NCBI GenBank assembly: GCA_008638375.1
Contig: CM018036.1
Coordinates: 16,076,651 to 16,140,650, forward strand
Direction of reading: 5' to 3'
DNA length: 64,000 nt
Source of the DNA: Nyssa sinensis
Lineage: Eukaryota > Streptophyta > Magnoliopsida > Cornales > Nyssaceae
Shown: positions 22,244 through 33,611 of the stretch, in pieces
Position numbering within the stretch: the stretch's first letter is position 1
How the letters are laid out: each line of letters starts with the position of its first letter
Translations under genes and position numbers: made by a program
The notes under the pieces: model-generated
Database searches by the model: none
Told to the model about the DNA's origin: nothing
The model's input: the letters and a program-made list of their open reading frames with translations, nothing else

Positions 22244-23180
22244 CATTTGTTGGTTCTGGTGTTTTATCTGAAGGGGTTATATAGATTTAATCTTAACAAA
22301 AATTTTGCTAAAACACTCCTCACCCTGCATCATGATGTTGGAACTAAACATAGCAGAGTTAATGAGAATTCTTCTTTCTTGTGGTATAAAAGACTAGGTC
22401 ATATATCCAGAGAAAGAATGGAGAGATTGGTAAAAGACGGGATTCTTTCAAATCTTGATTTTATTGATTTCGATGTATGTGTGGACTGCATTAAAGGAAA
22501 GCAAACCAAACATCTATGAAAAGTCTCAAGCAATAAATGTTTAAAGGCATATATTGCTGAAATTGAGCGACAATTAGATAGAAAGGTGAAAATCATTCGA
22601 TCAGATAGAGGTGGTGAGTATTACGGAAGGTATGATGGAATAAGACAATGTCCAGGATCATTTGCTAAATTCCTAGAAGAGCATGGTATTTGTGCACAAT
22701 ACACAATGCCTGGTACGCCTTAGCAGAATGGTGTGGCTGAAAGGCATAATCGTACCCTTATGGAAATGGATAAAAGTATGTTAAGAAACTCCTCAGTACC
22801 CATTTCATTGTGGATGGAAGCCCTTAAGACAGTCGTTTATGTGCTTGACCGGGTTCCTAGAAAGGCAATTCAAAAGACTCCTTTTGAATTGTGGACAGGA
22901 AGGAAACCGAGTTTGAGACACTTTCATATTTGGGGTTGTCCAACAGAGGCTAGGATCTATAATTCGCATGAAAAGAAGTTAGATTCTAGAACTGTAAACA
23001 GGTACTTTATTGGTTACCCAGAGAAGTTCAAAGGTATAGGTTTTACTGCCCTAACCATAATACAAGAATTGTTGAAACCGAAAATTCCAGATTCCTTGAG
23101 AATGGTGAAATTAGTGGGAGTGATGTATCACGTAATGTGGTCATCGAAGAAGTTCGGGTGCCTATCCCGATACTCGTAAC
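22244..23180 (+). pseudogene. Copia 1 integrase (stops, internal deletion)
   Basis: GAG-pre-integrase finger region (LWYKRLGHISRERMERL, CVDCIKGKQTKH), then an integrase core with IIRSDRGGEYYGRY (second catalytic Asp) and a QNGVAERHNRT segment (catalytic Glu region). Between CIKGKQTKH and the ERQLDRK segment the part with the first catalytic Asp appears to be missing. Stops lie at 22517 (TGA) and 22722 (TAG, where Gln is usual). A frameshift is likely near 22275. No active integrase. Confidence 0.8.
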
Positions 23181-23876
23181 TTAAACGAAAATTGTTGTTT
23201 CTCCAGTTATCGAACAGTTTGATAATATTAAACAACAATCTAGTGATCAGTCACTCCAGAATGAGAATGTCACCAAGGAACTAATTGCAAAATAATCATA
23301 AGGAATAGCATTAAAGAGATCTCAAAGAGAAAGGAGATCAGCTATTTCAAATGATTATCTGCAAGAATCTTATTATGATTTAAGGACAAGTACAGATCCG
23401 GTTTCATTTTCACAAGCCATTGAAAGTAGTGATACTGAAAAGTGGATCAATAACATAAATGATGAGTTGAAATCAATGGAACAAAATGAAGTTTGGGACA
23501 TTGTTGATTTGCCTGAAGGTTTTAAGATAGTCGAGTGTAAGTGGGTCTTTAAGACCAAACGTGACTGCAATGGCAATATTGAACGACATAAAGCTAGACT
23601 TCTTGCAAAAGGTTTCACTCAAAAGGGAGGTGTTTATTACAAAGAGACGTTAACTCCTATATCGAAGAAGGACTCTCTTAGGATCATAATGGCTCTAGTG
23701 GCGCATTTCGATTTGGAGTTACACCAAATGGATGTGAAAACTGCTTTTCTGAATGGGAATTTAGATGAAGAGGTTTATATGGATCAACCTGAAGGTTCCT
23801 TGATTAAAGGAAAGGAGCATATGGTATGCAAATTAAAGAAGTCAATTTATGGACTTAAACAAGCTTCCAAACAATG
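23181..23876 (+). pseudogene. Copia 1 reverse transcriptase, N-terminal part
   Basis: RT start near 23467: MEQNEVWDIVDLPEGF, CKWVFKTKRDCNG, KARLLAKGFTQKGG, LELHQMDVKTAFLNGNLDEEVYMDQPEG (seen in pieces), KKSIYGLKQASKQ. The frame is cut at 23876 by the CACTA element exactly after the three-base target atg. The remaining RT starts at 50236. Upstream, 23181-23466 is the variable integrase-RT linker with several stops. Confidence 0.9.
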
Positions 23877-24150
23877 CACTACAAAAAATAACACACTGTG
23901 CGTCGCTAAAAGTGACCTTTTGCGACGCACAATGGGCGTCGCTAATAATGTGGGCAAAAATTAATAAAAAAATGCCGGTTTCCCGCCTGAAAATTCGCGC
24001 CTAACTATTAGCGACGCCCAGTTGGCCTTTAGCGACGCACCTGTGTGTCGCAAATAGTGCAGTATATTCCTTTCCGTCGCAAATATTACGAGAGGAGTAT
24101 TAGCGACGCACGGTTAGGTTATTAGCGACGCCCAGTGTGCGTCGCTAATA
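23877..24150. repeat. CACTA left TIR and subterminal repeats
   Basis: The TIR is at 23877-23892. At least nine copies of a gcgacgcac / gtgcgtcgc core follow (for example 23898, 23927, 24031, 24116, 24136). Such subterminal motif clusters are the binding sites of the TNPA-type protein in En/Spm. Confidence 0.85.
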
Positions 24151-24155
24151 ACCCC

Positions 24156-24300
24156 ATATATATAATTTCTTTCTGATCGTTTCTTTCTCTCAAACTCTCT
24201 TTCTCTCTCAAAGCAGGCGCCGTTTCCATTGTTGAGGGTTAGAAACTGAAAAGGGAAAGGGGAAACACATCGCAGGAGGTTTAATCATCCCATCAGGTAG
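24156..24300 (+). promoter_or_regulatory. CACTA promoter and 5' leader
   Basis: TATATATA at 24157-24164 comes just after the subterminal repeats. A CT-rich leader follows, and the sequence atcag/gtaggcc near 24296 looks like a splice donor, suggesting a non-coding first exon with a long intron reaching the transposase at about 40 kb. The nested Tat element lies inside that presumed intron. Confidence 0.4.
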
Positions 24301-24558
24301 GCCACGGTGCTTGATTTCTCTTCTCTTTGTCTCAAACTCACATATATTTGATTCTATTTGGTTTTAAAATCCTCATTCACACACACAGACACACACACAT
24401 ATATATATATATACAACTGAGTGTGAGTATTTGTAAACCCATAACACTATAATCAAATCATAAGTTATAATCAACTATTGAACCATGTATGTTGGGAGTA
24501 TAATATTTTTCCCACTGCCACAGGGAATAATTGATTAGTGGGTGATTTTTATAGCTAG

Positions 24559-25242
24559 TGATGCTGCACTTTTTGACTCGTAACACATGTGGGCTCCGTG
24601 ACCTGTAGAATACTCAGAGAGATGATCAGAGGACCACCGGATTGGCTCCGGCGGTAGCCGCTCCGATGCTTAAGTAAGTAAGAGAATTGAAAGACTGTAT
24701 TGAAAGCCAAAGAATGAGCATGAAAGTAAAAGCGTACCTCTAGGGTTTAATATATAAGCCGTGGCTTTCCTAAGTTGATTAGGATTCGATGCCATGAATA
24801 TAGGGATATGATCATCGGAGATTGCAGTTACCTTCTGGAGCCTTGAGTCGTAGATGGAGATAACTATAAATAGTAGTTTCCGCATTGAAGACCGTTTCCT
24901 TATTCCCCGCTTGACAGTTGTTAAGGAAATCATAAGGTTGGATCCATATGAAGTGTTGAATAAATATTGTCCAGAACGGGAGGTCTGGAAGATGTATACA
25001 TGAGAATGTCTTGAAGGCTTCATCTGCACTGTATGACCGAGTTTATCGGCTCTGAATGATATATAAATAAGAATGCCCTGAAGGCTTGTGGCTGCTCTGT
25101 ATGATAGACATATATGAGAATACCCTGAAGGCTTGTGGCTATTCTGTATGATCGAAATTGTCAGCTCTGTAGGATCGAGATTTGTTAACTCAGTGGGCAC
25201 ACGTGTCTCAAAGTGATTGGTGTGTCTGTTTGTGGTATATCA
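24559..25242 (-). repeat. 3' LTR of Tat copy 2
   Basis: 684 bp, TGATGCTGCAC to GGTATATCA. It is 72 bp longer than the LTR of copy 1; the middle part differs and includes short repeats around aatgccctgaaggctt (25071, 25112). Confidence 0.95.
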
Positions 25243-25260
25243 GCTACTCCCCCCCCCCCG
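25243..25260 (-). other. Polypurine tract of Tat copy 2
   Basis: Eleven C (25249-25259) six bases from the LTR, the complement of a G-run at the place used in copy 1. Confidence 0.75.
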
Positions 25261-25358
25261 GAGCCCTTGTTAAAAGCTAGGGTTTTAACTAGGGTTGTGG
25301 GTTTTGTGAAGAGTCATACGTTTTGCTTTCCCATTTCTCGAGACGTCGGTTTAACGCG

Positions 25359-25455
25359 TCATTTATTGCGCAGCCGATACTTGAGAATCCATCATTATTT
25401 TCAACCGTTGTGTCGGCTCGTCTTGGAAGGCTCATATTTCGAATGTGTATATAAA
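25359..25455 (+). promoter_or_regulatory. Promoter of antisense gene A, Tat copy 2
   Basis: tcatttattgcgcagccg at 25359-25376 and TATATAAA at 25448-25455, 190 bp before the ATG at 25638 (184 bp in copy 1). Confidence 0.55.
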
Positions 25456-25637
25456 GAGAGGGAAAGGTCTTTCATACCTTTCTTCTGCATTTACTTCTAC
25501 AGTACCAGATCGCCATTTGACATATCTTGAAGTTTGGAGGATACCCGGTGTTCATAATCCTTTCTTGATCTCAGGTTCGACTTTTAGTCCCCTTCTACAT
25601 TCCTTCTCATTTGTTTCATTTATTTCTCTCGTTCGCC

Positions 25638-27548
25638 ATGTCTGGCTTAGAATCACACTCTGGTTTGGGAAGTCCTTCTGAGGCCGTTCCTCGACTGCAG
25701 TTGGTGAATATTGATGAAAATAGACTGGTAGAACCCCCCTCTAGTCCGGGGGTTAGGATTGTTGATACTTTTGATGAGCCCCCGAATAGGGCTGGTGAGA
25801 CTTCTGGTCGATCCGGTTACAGAGAGGAGGGTGAGAGTGTAATTACTGAAAGTATGTTGAAGGAGTTATGGGCGAAGTTCAAACTTCCCACAAATGTTAC
25901 TTTCAGAGTCTCGGATTCTCAAGATCGCCCGGGCGATGTTAGAGAGGGGGAAATCTGTGCCTATCTGGCCTAGTTTGAGATGGGTCTTACACTCCCCTTT
26001 CTTGATATAATAAAACAATTCTTCTGTTGGTTTGGCCTTTGCCCCGCAGACCTGAACCTTAACAGTTGGAGACATCTGTTGAGCTTCATTGTGTTAGGGC
26101 ATATGAATAATGTCGAGGTGTCCCTTGACTTGATCCGTAGCAATATGGATCTAAAACTTCAAAAGGCGGAGGGCCTTTATTACATGTCTTTTGATAAGTG
26201 GGTTCAGACCCCTTACTTCTGTGCCCTCCTCTAACAAGACCTGGAAGAAGTGGTACTTTTTTATTAAAGGAGGATGGGAATTCAAGAACTTCGAGGGTCA
26301 ACCTTCCGTATTCCCTCGGACCACTGGGCTAAGGGTTGAGGCTCAACTTTTCCATGGCTGTACTGAATTTATTTTGTTCACCAATTGTTGAACTGATCAA
26401 TTTCTGTGCTTGTTTTACAGTCAAGAGTGCATGGAAGAGACCAGGCTTCTCTTCTTCGATTCAGAAGCAATATAAGAAGCTCTTGAAGCCCAGCATTCGG
26501 GACCATTCTTCCATCGTTAACCCTGATAGATTGATGGCTGCCAAGGGAAGTGTGGAGGAGATTGCTGACAATGTGATGGCTCAGTGGGAGTCCGGGCCAT
26601 CACCGTCCGTGGTGGCGGGGGAGGCATCCTCTCTAGTGGTTCCTCCTGTCCAAAAGAAGCGGAGGTTGGTTCTGTCCTCTCCCGAGCTTGCTGAGGGGGA
26701 GGAAGAGACTCCTGTCCCCATTTCGGTGGTTCCCCCAGTCCCGTCTCATCGAACGGGTAAGGGGGCATCATCGTCGGTGGCTCCTGATGTTGCTGATCAG
26801 GGGGCCAAGAAAATTTTGAGGGACTTCTGGGCCAAAGGCTCAGTTAAACTCAGGCCCCAGAAGTCGGAGAACCTTCTTGCTGATTTAACCACTCTTCAGG
26901 TTAAGGTGAGCTCGTCAGGCCCTTATTTTTCTTTCCTTTAAGCGTTTATACTGGTGTTGAATTGTTTTCTTTGTATTATGCAGACCCTGCATACCCTTTC
27001 TGCTTTGGTGGAGGTTTCTCCATCTGCGGAGGAGCTTGACCAACTCAGGGCCAATCTGGACGACCTGGGGCTTCAGCTTGGCACTGCTCAGTCGGAGGCA
27101 CAACACTCCGCAGAGAAACTGAAGGAGTGTCAGAACTCCTTGATCGTGACAGAATCGGAGAAGAACCCTGCCAGTTGAGCGGGCAAGAAGGTTGCAAATG
27201 GAGATGAACGGCATGCGGTATCAGCACCGTAAACAGATCGATGATGCTGTGGAGCAGGCATTGGTGGACAATAAGGAGGAGATGAAGTCGAGACTGGAAG
27301 GGATGACCCATCGCTTGATTACGTTTGGGTTTAACAACTTCCGCTCCCGGCTTCTCGCCAAGTTTCCTGACCTTGATGTCTCCTCAATTGTGCCGCTCAG
27401 ATCTGAACCTTCAGAGGTTATCCAGGATGAAGTGGCTGATGTCCTCCCTGCCGATCCCACGGAAGTGGTCGTACCGGCTGAGGTGGTTGATACTGCTCCT
27501 GCCGGACCTTCTCCGGCCGCTGATCCTATCCCTGCTGATCAGGCTTAG
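25638..27548 (+). pseudogene. Antisense gene A of Tat copy 2 (gypsy-type transposon protein, spliced)
   Basis: Same three-exon plan as copy 1: ATG 25638, exon 1 to about 26356, exon 2 26421-26905, exon 3 26984-27548. Acceptors read ttttacag and tattatgcag. The second donor is aag/gtgagc. The first donor position has GC where copy 1 has GT. The product begins MSGLESHSGLGSPSE. The LTLPFLDIIKQFFCWF and LNLNSWRHLLSF core is conserved, then an acidic Pro-rich exon 2, a coiled-coil start in exon 3 and a FNNFRSRLLAKFPDLDVSSIV tail ending at TAG 27546. Lesions are TAG at 25971 (Trp in copy 1), a one-base shift near 26190 and TGA at 27176. Conservation of introns on this strand argues for a gene expressed and spliced independently of gag-pol. 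Confidence 0.7.
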
Positions 27549-28183
27549 GATGTATATTTTATTACCTTTCAATGTACTTGAAACATACATTTGTTAATGG
27601 AACAATCTTTTGCTTAACGCTCGTTTCCTCAGTTATATTACTCTGTAGTATTTGTGCATGTCTTGAGTTATGTTGCTCTGTAGTGCCTTAACATATAGTT
27701 GATGGTGGTAATTGTTGCAAGTAGCGCTGCTCTGGAGTTTAGTGTATACTAGATCAGATTTTCCTCTGTAGGTAGCTGTGTTCTGAGCTTCTTTACTTGT
27801 CTTAGGTCAGTAATTGGAGACTTCTTTTTTGAAGCATTTCAAAGCTGACCGTTCTGAATCCGAAGACATAATAATAAGTGGATACCTTGTGATTGTAGTT
27901 TGGTTGATCAGAACTTCTGCCTCCAGACCTGTTAGGAATCAAGAAACGTCATAGTTGATGGACCTCTGTGGCCCTTTAAGTGTTAATGACATGGAGAAAC
28001 CGTCACGTCATATACGTGGAAAAGATTAAAAGCCTGTGTATTACGTGTATGGCCCTGCCTTTTGCTTCTCTCGAGAGGGTGGTTTAATACTCCATTTATT
28101 GCACCCCCGTCGTTTGGGATTTCGTAGCTAACACTTTAGCCGTTGTGACGGTCTAACTGGGTAGCCTTTTGTCTTCCAGTGTC
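27549..28183. other. Spacer between antisense genes A and B, Tat copy 2
   Basis: No supported ORF. ccatttattgcaccccc at 28092-28108 lies about 90 bp before the unit B TATA box and resembles the motif upstream of gene A. Confidence 0.4.
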
Positions 28184-28191
28184 TATATATA
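28184..28191 (+). promoter_or_regulatory. TATA box of antisense unit B, Tat copy 2
   Basis: TATATATA in the same 20-base context as copy 1, about 111 bp before ATG 28295. Confidence 0.55.
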
Positions 28192-28294
28192 TGGAAACGA
28201 GGGCATTCGGTTGTGCTCAACCCTTTTGCTCCCTAAACTGTTTGTAAGAGAGATTTTTATATGCTGCCGGAGTTTTGCCACTTGTCCGGAGATG

Positions 28295-28892
28295 ATGGAT
28301 GGTTCCTTGCCAGAATTAAGAATGATTAAACTGTGGCCAAGAGTTATCCTTCCCTTATTTTCAGTCTCCAAGGAAGGTTCGAATGAGGCACAAGGCTTCT
28401 TGTTTCCTCTGGCATCCGGTCGAGATTTCTCCGATTGGTGGTGGCCCCTCCTTGATTCAACCGAGGCCTGGAGCGTTGGTGATGAAGATGAAGGCGAGTT
28501 GCCTCTTCTTCCTCAAGCCCTGTCAGAGACCCTCGCTCCAAGTGGCTGGGTTGAAACAGACGGTGTGAAGAAGAAGATTAAAGGTGGGTTGCCTCCTCCC
28601 CATTGTGACTTGGCAGGGACCCTTGCTTCAATCTGCTGGGGTGTGACAACTGCTCTGAGGGAGATGAATGGGGGCCGCCTCCTCCTCTTTGTGACTTGGC
28701 AGAGACCCTTGCTTCAATTGGCTGGGGCGTTATGCCGATTACAAAGGTGGAGAATGAAAAGTCTCCTGAGGCCCAGAGCCCTCATCGTCCGTTGGTCATG
28801 AGACCAGTGATAGTGATGATGAAATGGCCTGGGCACTTCTTGATGCAGATTGGGGTTCAGGGCTCCTTCCTCTCAAATGGAGCCAGCAGCGG
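28295..28892 (+). pseudogene. Antisense unit B of Tat copy 2
   Basis: From ATG 28295 an open frame of about 168 codons contains MIKLWPRV, VSKEG, ASGRDFSDWWWPLLDSTEAW and SVGDEDEGEL, matching copy 1. A segment around gacttggcag, acccttgcttcaat is duplicated (28608 and 28690), which does not occur in copy 1. The acidic TSDSDDEMAW and LLDADWGSG block conserved with copy 1 lies in another frame from about 28781 to 28892. AATAAA at 29034-29039 is a likely poly(A) signal. The function is unknown; coding status is uncertain because the best-conserved C-terminal block is out of frame with the start. Confidence 0.45.
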
Positions 28893-29033
28893 CGGTAATG
28901 GAAGTTTGGCTCCTGTGCCCCCTTATCATCCCAGGAGAAGAGCCGTTATGTTGCCAAGTGTAGCTTCTGTAATAGCTTCTGTAATAGCTTCTGTAGTGGT
29001 GTCTTTGTACTGATGTAAATCTTCTGAATTATC

Positions 29034-29039
29034 AATAAA
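29034..29039 (+). terminator. Poly(A) signal of antisense unit B, Tat copy 2
   Basis: AATAAA in atcaataaaatt, matching copy 1. Confidence 0.4.
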
Positions 29040-29335
29040 ATTAGATTTCTTCTTCTTAGATCTGATGTTTTCTGTGAATGTGCTCTTTTGTAGCTTAAAC
29101 ACTTTCTCGTGCATTTCTGATTGTTCTGAAAATAAATCAAAGAAACTTAGAAAAATGCCCGAATCGAAGTACTTTACCCCTGGTTGGAACCATAGTACTT
29201 GTTGTTCGTTTGACAGATAAGCTAAATAATATAAGTATCAGATCCGAGGTGTTCCGATCTGGGAAACTTTAGTTTGTAGATACTCAGAACTTCTGTCTGT
29301 GGATGAGCTGAATCATAGAATCTGTAAATTGAAGA

Positions 29336-30232
29336 CGGACCATGCTCAGAAGGCCTGTGTATAAGAGTAATCCAGGCTCTGTAGGCCTGCGTATGAACCA
29401 AGTATTTAAGATCTGTATATCATGGACCAGGCTCTAAAGGCCTGTGTATTATAGACGAACCAAGTACTGAGACTTGTGCATTTATGGACCAAGTCCTAAG
29501 ACTTGTACATTAATAAATGGACCGAGTAAAAACTCGTACATTATGGACCAGGCTCTGGAGGCCTGTGCATTAGTAGATGGACCGAGTGAAAACTCGTACA
29601 TTATGGACCAGGCTCTAGAGGCCTGTGCATTAATAGATGGACCGAGTGAAAACTCGTACATTATGGACCAAGTCCTAAGACTTGTACATTAATAAATGGA
29701 CCGAGTAAAAACTCGTACATTATGGACCAGGCTCTGGAGGCCTGTGCATTAGTAGATGGACCGAGTGAAAACTCGTACATTATGGACCAGGCTCTGGAGG
29801 CCTGTGCATTAATAGATGGACCGAGTGAAAACTCGTACATTATGGACCAGGCTCTAGAGGCCTATGCATTAATAGATGGACCAAGTCATAAGACTTGTGC
29901 ATTAATAGATGGACCGAGTGAAAACTCGTACATTATGGACCAGGCTCTGGAGGCCTGTGCATTAATAGATGGACTAAGTCATAAGACTTGTGCATTAGTA
30001 GATGGACCAGGCTCTGGAGGCCTGTGCATTAATAGATGGACCAAGTCATAAGACTTGTGCATTAATAGATGGACCAGGCTCTAGAGGCCTGTGCATTGAT
30101 AGATGGACCGAGTGAAAACTCGTACATTTTGGACCAGGCTCTGGAGGCCTGTGCATTAATAAATGGACCAAGTCATAAGACTTGTGCATTAATAGATGGA
30201 CCAGGCTCTGGAGGCCTGTGCATTAATAGATG
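29336..30232. repeat. Hairpin array, Tat copy 2 (about 29 hairpins, three stem families)
   Basis: Same linkers as copy 1 with three stem-loop types: A caagtcataagacttg, B caggctctggaggcctg, and C cgagtgaaaactcg (CGAGT stem with a GAAA loop). Type C is absent from copy 1. Arms always remain complementary (CAAGT/ACTTG, CAGGC/GCCTG, CGAGT/ACTCG). Types are shuffled rather than strictly alternating, and the array is about twice the length of that in copy 1. Confidence 0.85.
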
Positions 30233-30264
30233 AACAGTTTATGGAAGTAAAAGAAAAAAAATCT

Positions 30265-33200
30265 TCATTGGTAATACTTCCGCAAGTGTTCTACATTCCA
30301 TGGCCTAGGAACAGGTTTCCCAGTCATGTCTTCAAGCCAGTAAGTGGTAGGTCGAACGACCTTTGTCACTTTGTAGGGGCCTTCCCAGTTTGGTGACAAC
30401 TTCCCCATGGTGGGATCCTTGGTGTTCTGAAAGACTCTTCTTAAGACGAAGTCTCCGACTTGAAAACTGACTGTCTTGAGTCCTACCTTGGATTTGTTGA
30501 CCATTCTTTGTTGAGAAGCTTCCATCCTGATGCTGGCTTGATCCCTTCTCTCTTCGAGCAAATCCAAGTTTTCCATCAGTTGCTGATCATTGGATTCTTG
30601 CTCAAAGGCCTCAGTCCTCAGAGTTGGCATACCGATCTCAACCGGAATTACCGCTTCTGTTCCATAGGCTAGTGAGAAGGGAGTTTCAGAGGTGGGAGTT
30701 CTTCTGGTTGTTCTGTAGGCCCAAAGAACTCCAGGGAGTTCTTCTGCCCACTTCCCTTTGGCCTGTTCCAACCTTTTCTTTAACCCATCAAGGATCATCC
30801 GGTTGGTGACCTCTGCTTGCCCATTTGTTTGCGGATGGCCTGAAGAGGCATAGTGCTGCCTGATGTTGAGATTTTCGCAAAATGCCTTGAAGTCTTTACC
30901 AGTGAATTGTGTCCCATTGTCCGAGATAATTACACGTGGAATGCCAAACCTGCACACAATGTTCTTCCAGGTGAAGCTTTCGACTTCCTTTTCTGTGATA
31001 TGCGTTAAAGGCTCGGCTTCGGCCTATTTAGAGAAGTAGTCGATGGCCATCAAGAGATACTTCCAGTTTGGAGGTGCTCGTGGTAATGGGCCCACAATGT
31101 CCATTCCCCATTGAGTAAAGGGCCAAGGACTGGGAATCGGGATAAGCTCGTGCTGAGGCTGATGTTGGTACGGGGCGAATCTCTGGCATTTGTCGCACTT
31201 CCGAACATATTCTTTAGCCTGTTTCAACATGCCGGGCCAGTAGTAGCCCTGCGATAGAGCTCGGTGGGCTATAGTTCTGCCCCCATTATGATTCCCGCAG
31301 ATTCCCTCATGTATTTCAGCCAAGACATACTGTGATTCATCTGGGGCTAAGCATTTTAGCAGAGGTCGAGAATACGACCTTCTGTAAAGCTTGTTGTTCA
31401 GGATCAGGTACCTAGCCGCTCTGATTCGGATTCTCCTGGCTTTGTTTTTGTCCTCTGGGAGGAGACCGGACCTTAGATACTGGAGGATTGGGGTCATCCA
31501 GTTCTGGGGTTGTTCGTCAATTTGAGCAACTTGTGCTTCCTCAATGCTGGATCTTGGCTGAAAAGAGATTTTAATTGTGGAATCTACTTCAGATTTGAGG
31601 CAGGGAGGCCATGTTAGCCAGAGCATCTGCTCTGTAATTCTGGCTTCTCTCAATTTTCTGGATGGTAAACGTCTGGAAAGAATTCTTCAAATAGCTCACC
31701 AGTTCGGAATACCGAAGCATCCTGTCATCTTTAATGGCAAATTCTCCCAAGACCTGGCTTACTACCAGTTGGGAGTCAGAGAAGACATCGAGGTTCTGAG
31801 CCTCGCATTCCAAGGCAAGTTTCATCCCTAAGATTAGGGCTTCATATTCGGCTTCATTATTAGAAGCTCTGAATTCTAGGCTGACTGCTTTTTCTGATGT
31901 GAGCCCATCAAGGGACTGTCGCACCAGACCTACCCCTGATCCTTGATCGGTTGACGACCCATCAATGTACAGCAGCCAGGTTCCCGAAGTTACGGTGATT
32001 TGTGCTTTGTTCTGGAGTGCCGGGGTGAACTCAGCTACGAAATCAGCTAAGGCTTGCCCTTTGATGGAGTTTCGGGGTACATATGATATGTCGAACTCCC
32101 CTAGCTCCACAGACCACTTGACCAATCTTCCCGATACCTCAGGTTTCCTCAGTATTGACTTCAGAGGATAGGCAGTTGGGATCTCGATTGGATGGGCCTG
32201 GAAATAAGGTCGAAGCTTCCGAGCTGATATGACCAAGGCATAGGCCAGCTTTTCTACTTCTGGGTATCTTTTCTCCGTGTCAAGTAGTGCCCTACTGACG
32301 TAGAATATAGGCCTCTGTACTCCTCTGTCTTGTTTGATCAGTGCGGAGCTGACCGCGTTCTCAGAGACTGCAAGGTACAGGAGCAGCTTTTCTCCTTGTA
32401 CTGGTTTTGACAAGAGCTCTGGAGAGGCTAGATACTCCTTTAGTTCTTGAAAGGACTTCTCGCATTCTTCTGTCTACTGCAAAGTCTTGCTGCCCTTCAG
32501 AGCTTTGAAGAAAGGTAGGCATCGATCGGTGGATTTGGATATAAACCTGCTCAGTGCCGCAATTCTGCCATTTAGTCCCTGAATCTCCTTTCTGGTTTTT
32601 GGTGACTTCAGTCCAATCAGGGCTTCGATCTGAGTGGGATCTGCTTCGATACCTCTTTGAGAGACGATGTATCCCAAGAATTTTCCCTTCGTAACTTCGA
32701 AAGTACATTTCGAGGGGTTGAGCTTCATCCTGTGTTGTCTGAGGATATCGAAGGTCTGGGCCAAGTGCTGGAGGTGGCTACCTTTCTGAAGGCTCTTTAC
32801 CAGCATGTCGTCGATGTATACCTCCATGGTGCTGCCGAGCAGTGGGCTGAACATCTTGTTCACCAACCGCTGATAAGTGACTCCAGCATTCTTCAAACCG
32901 AAAGGCATCACTCTGTAGCAGTAGAGTCCTCTTTCGGTTATGAAGGCAGTCTTCTCTTGATCTGGAGGGTACATCTGGATCTGGTTGTATCCAGAGTATG
33001 CATCCATGAAACTCATAAGTTCATGCCCCGTAGTGGCGTCAACCAGTTGGTCTATTCTCGACAGTGGAAAGCTGTCCTTGGGGCACGCTTTGTTGAGGTC
33101 TGTATAGTCAACACAGACTCTCCACTTGCCGTTCTTCTTCTTAACAAGCACGGTGTTGGCTAGCCACTCGGGATAAAAAATTTCCCGTATCATCCTGGCG

Positions 33201-33608
33201 TCCAGCAGCCTCTGGACTTCTTCGTTTATAATCTGATGCCGTTCAGGAGCGATCGGCCTTCTCTTCTGTCTGACTGGGGGGTGATCCGGATCTACCATCA
33301 GTTTATGAGTTATTAGATTAGGATCTATTCCCTCCTATGTCCCTGGTCTCCCAAGCAAAGATAGAGAGGTTGTTTTTCAGAAACCTGACTATCTTTTCCT
33401 GCTTGGTGTGTGTAAGGTCTGGGCCGATGTACAAGTAACGCCCTTCTGCTTCTGAACTGACCAGTACTTTAATGGGCTCGCCAACAAGTTTGGCTCGGCT
33501 GTCACGTCCCCTTGGGCTCAAGGGCTCTTCAACGCCGGATGTGCAATCTTCCACCTCGGGAGTGTGAGTGAAAATCGGATCTGCACAGTCCCGAGTGTAC
33601 TGTAATTG
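30265..33608 (-). pseudogene. Tat copy 2 pol: RT, RNase H, aRNase H, integrase (two frameshifts, two stops)
   Basis: In frame with gag-protease after UAG 33609-33611. RT includes WRVCVDYTDLNKACPKDSFP, MDAYSGYNQI and the YIDD box. Then come a gypsy RNase H, an archaeal-type RNase H (LLYIDGSSTDQGSG, NNEAEYEALILGMKLALE, RADALANMAS), and integrase with HHCC finger and core including SDNGTQFTGKDF and SSGHPQTNGQAEV. The C-terminal domain includes VGDFVLRRVFQNTKDPTMGKL and ends at 30265. Lesions relative to copy 1 are a +1 base near 33333, TAG at 32474, a +1 base near 31600 and TAG at 31024. The catalytic motifs I can read are intact, so the damage is confined to frame integrity. Confidence 0.9.
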
Positions 33609-33611
33609 CTA
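33603..33611 (-). promoter_or_regulatory. UAG CAA UUA readthrough-type stop between protease and RT, copy 2
   Basis: Identical to copy 1: KEKASK is followed by TAG CAA TTA CAG on the reverse strand, and the frame stays open into the N-terminus of pol. Confidence 0.7.

Noticed and set aside
24670..25200. 176-codon reverse ORF, repeated at 36147-36677
   Set aside because: Lies wholly inside the LTRs of Tat copy 2; LTR length and repetition explain it. The same holds for 1811-2011 and 12850-13050 in copy 1.
29474..30051. Forward ORFs rich in DGPSENSYIMDQ-like repeats
   Set aside because: Read-through of the hairpin array; composition comes from the repeat, not from selection on a protein.
29336..30232. 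CRISPR-like spacing of short palindromic repeats
   Set aside because: No unique spacers, a eukaryotic transposon context, and no cas genes.
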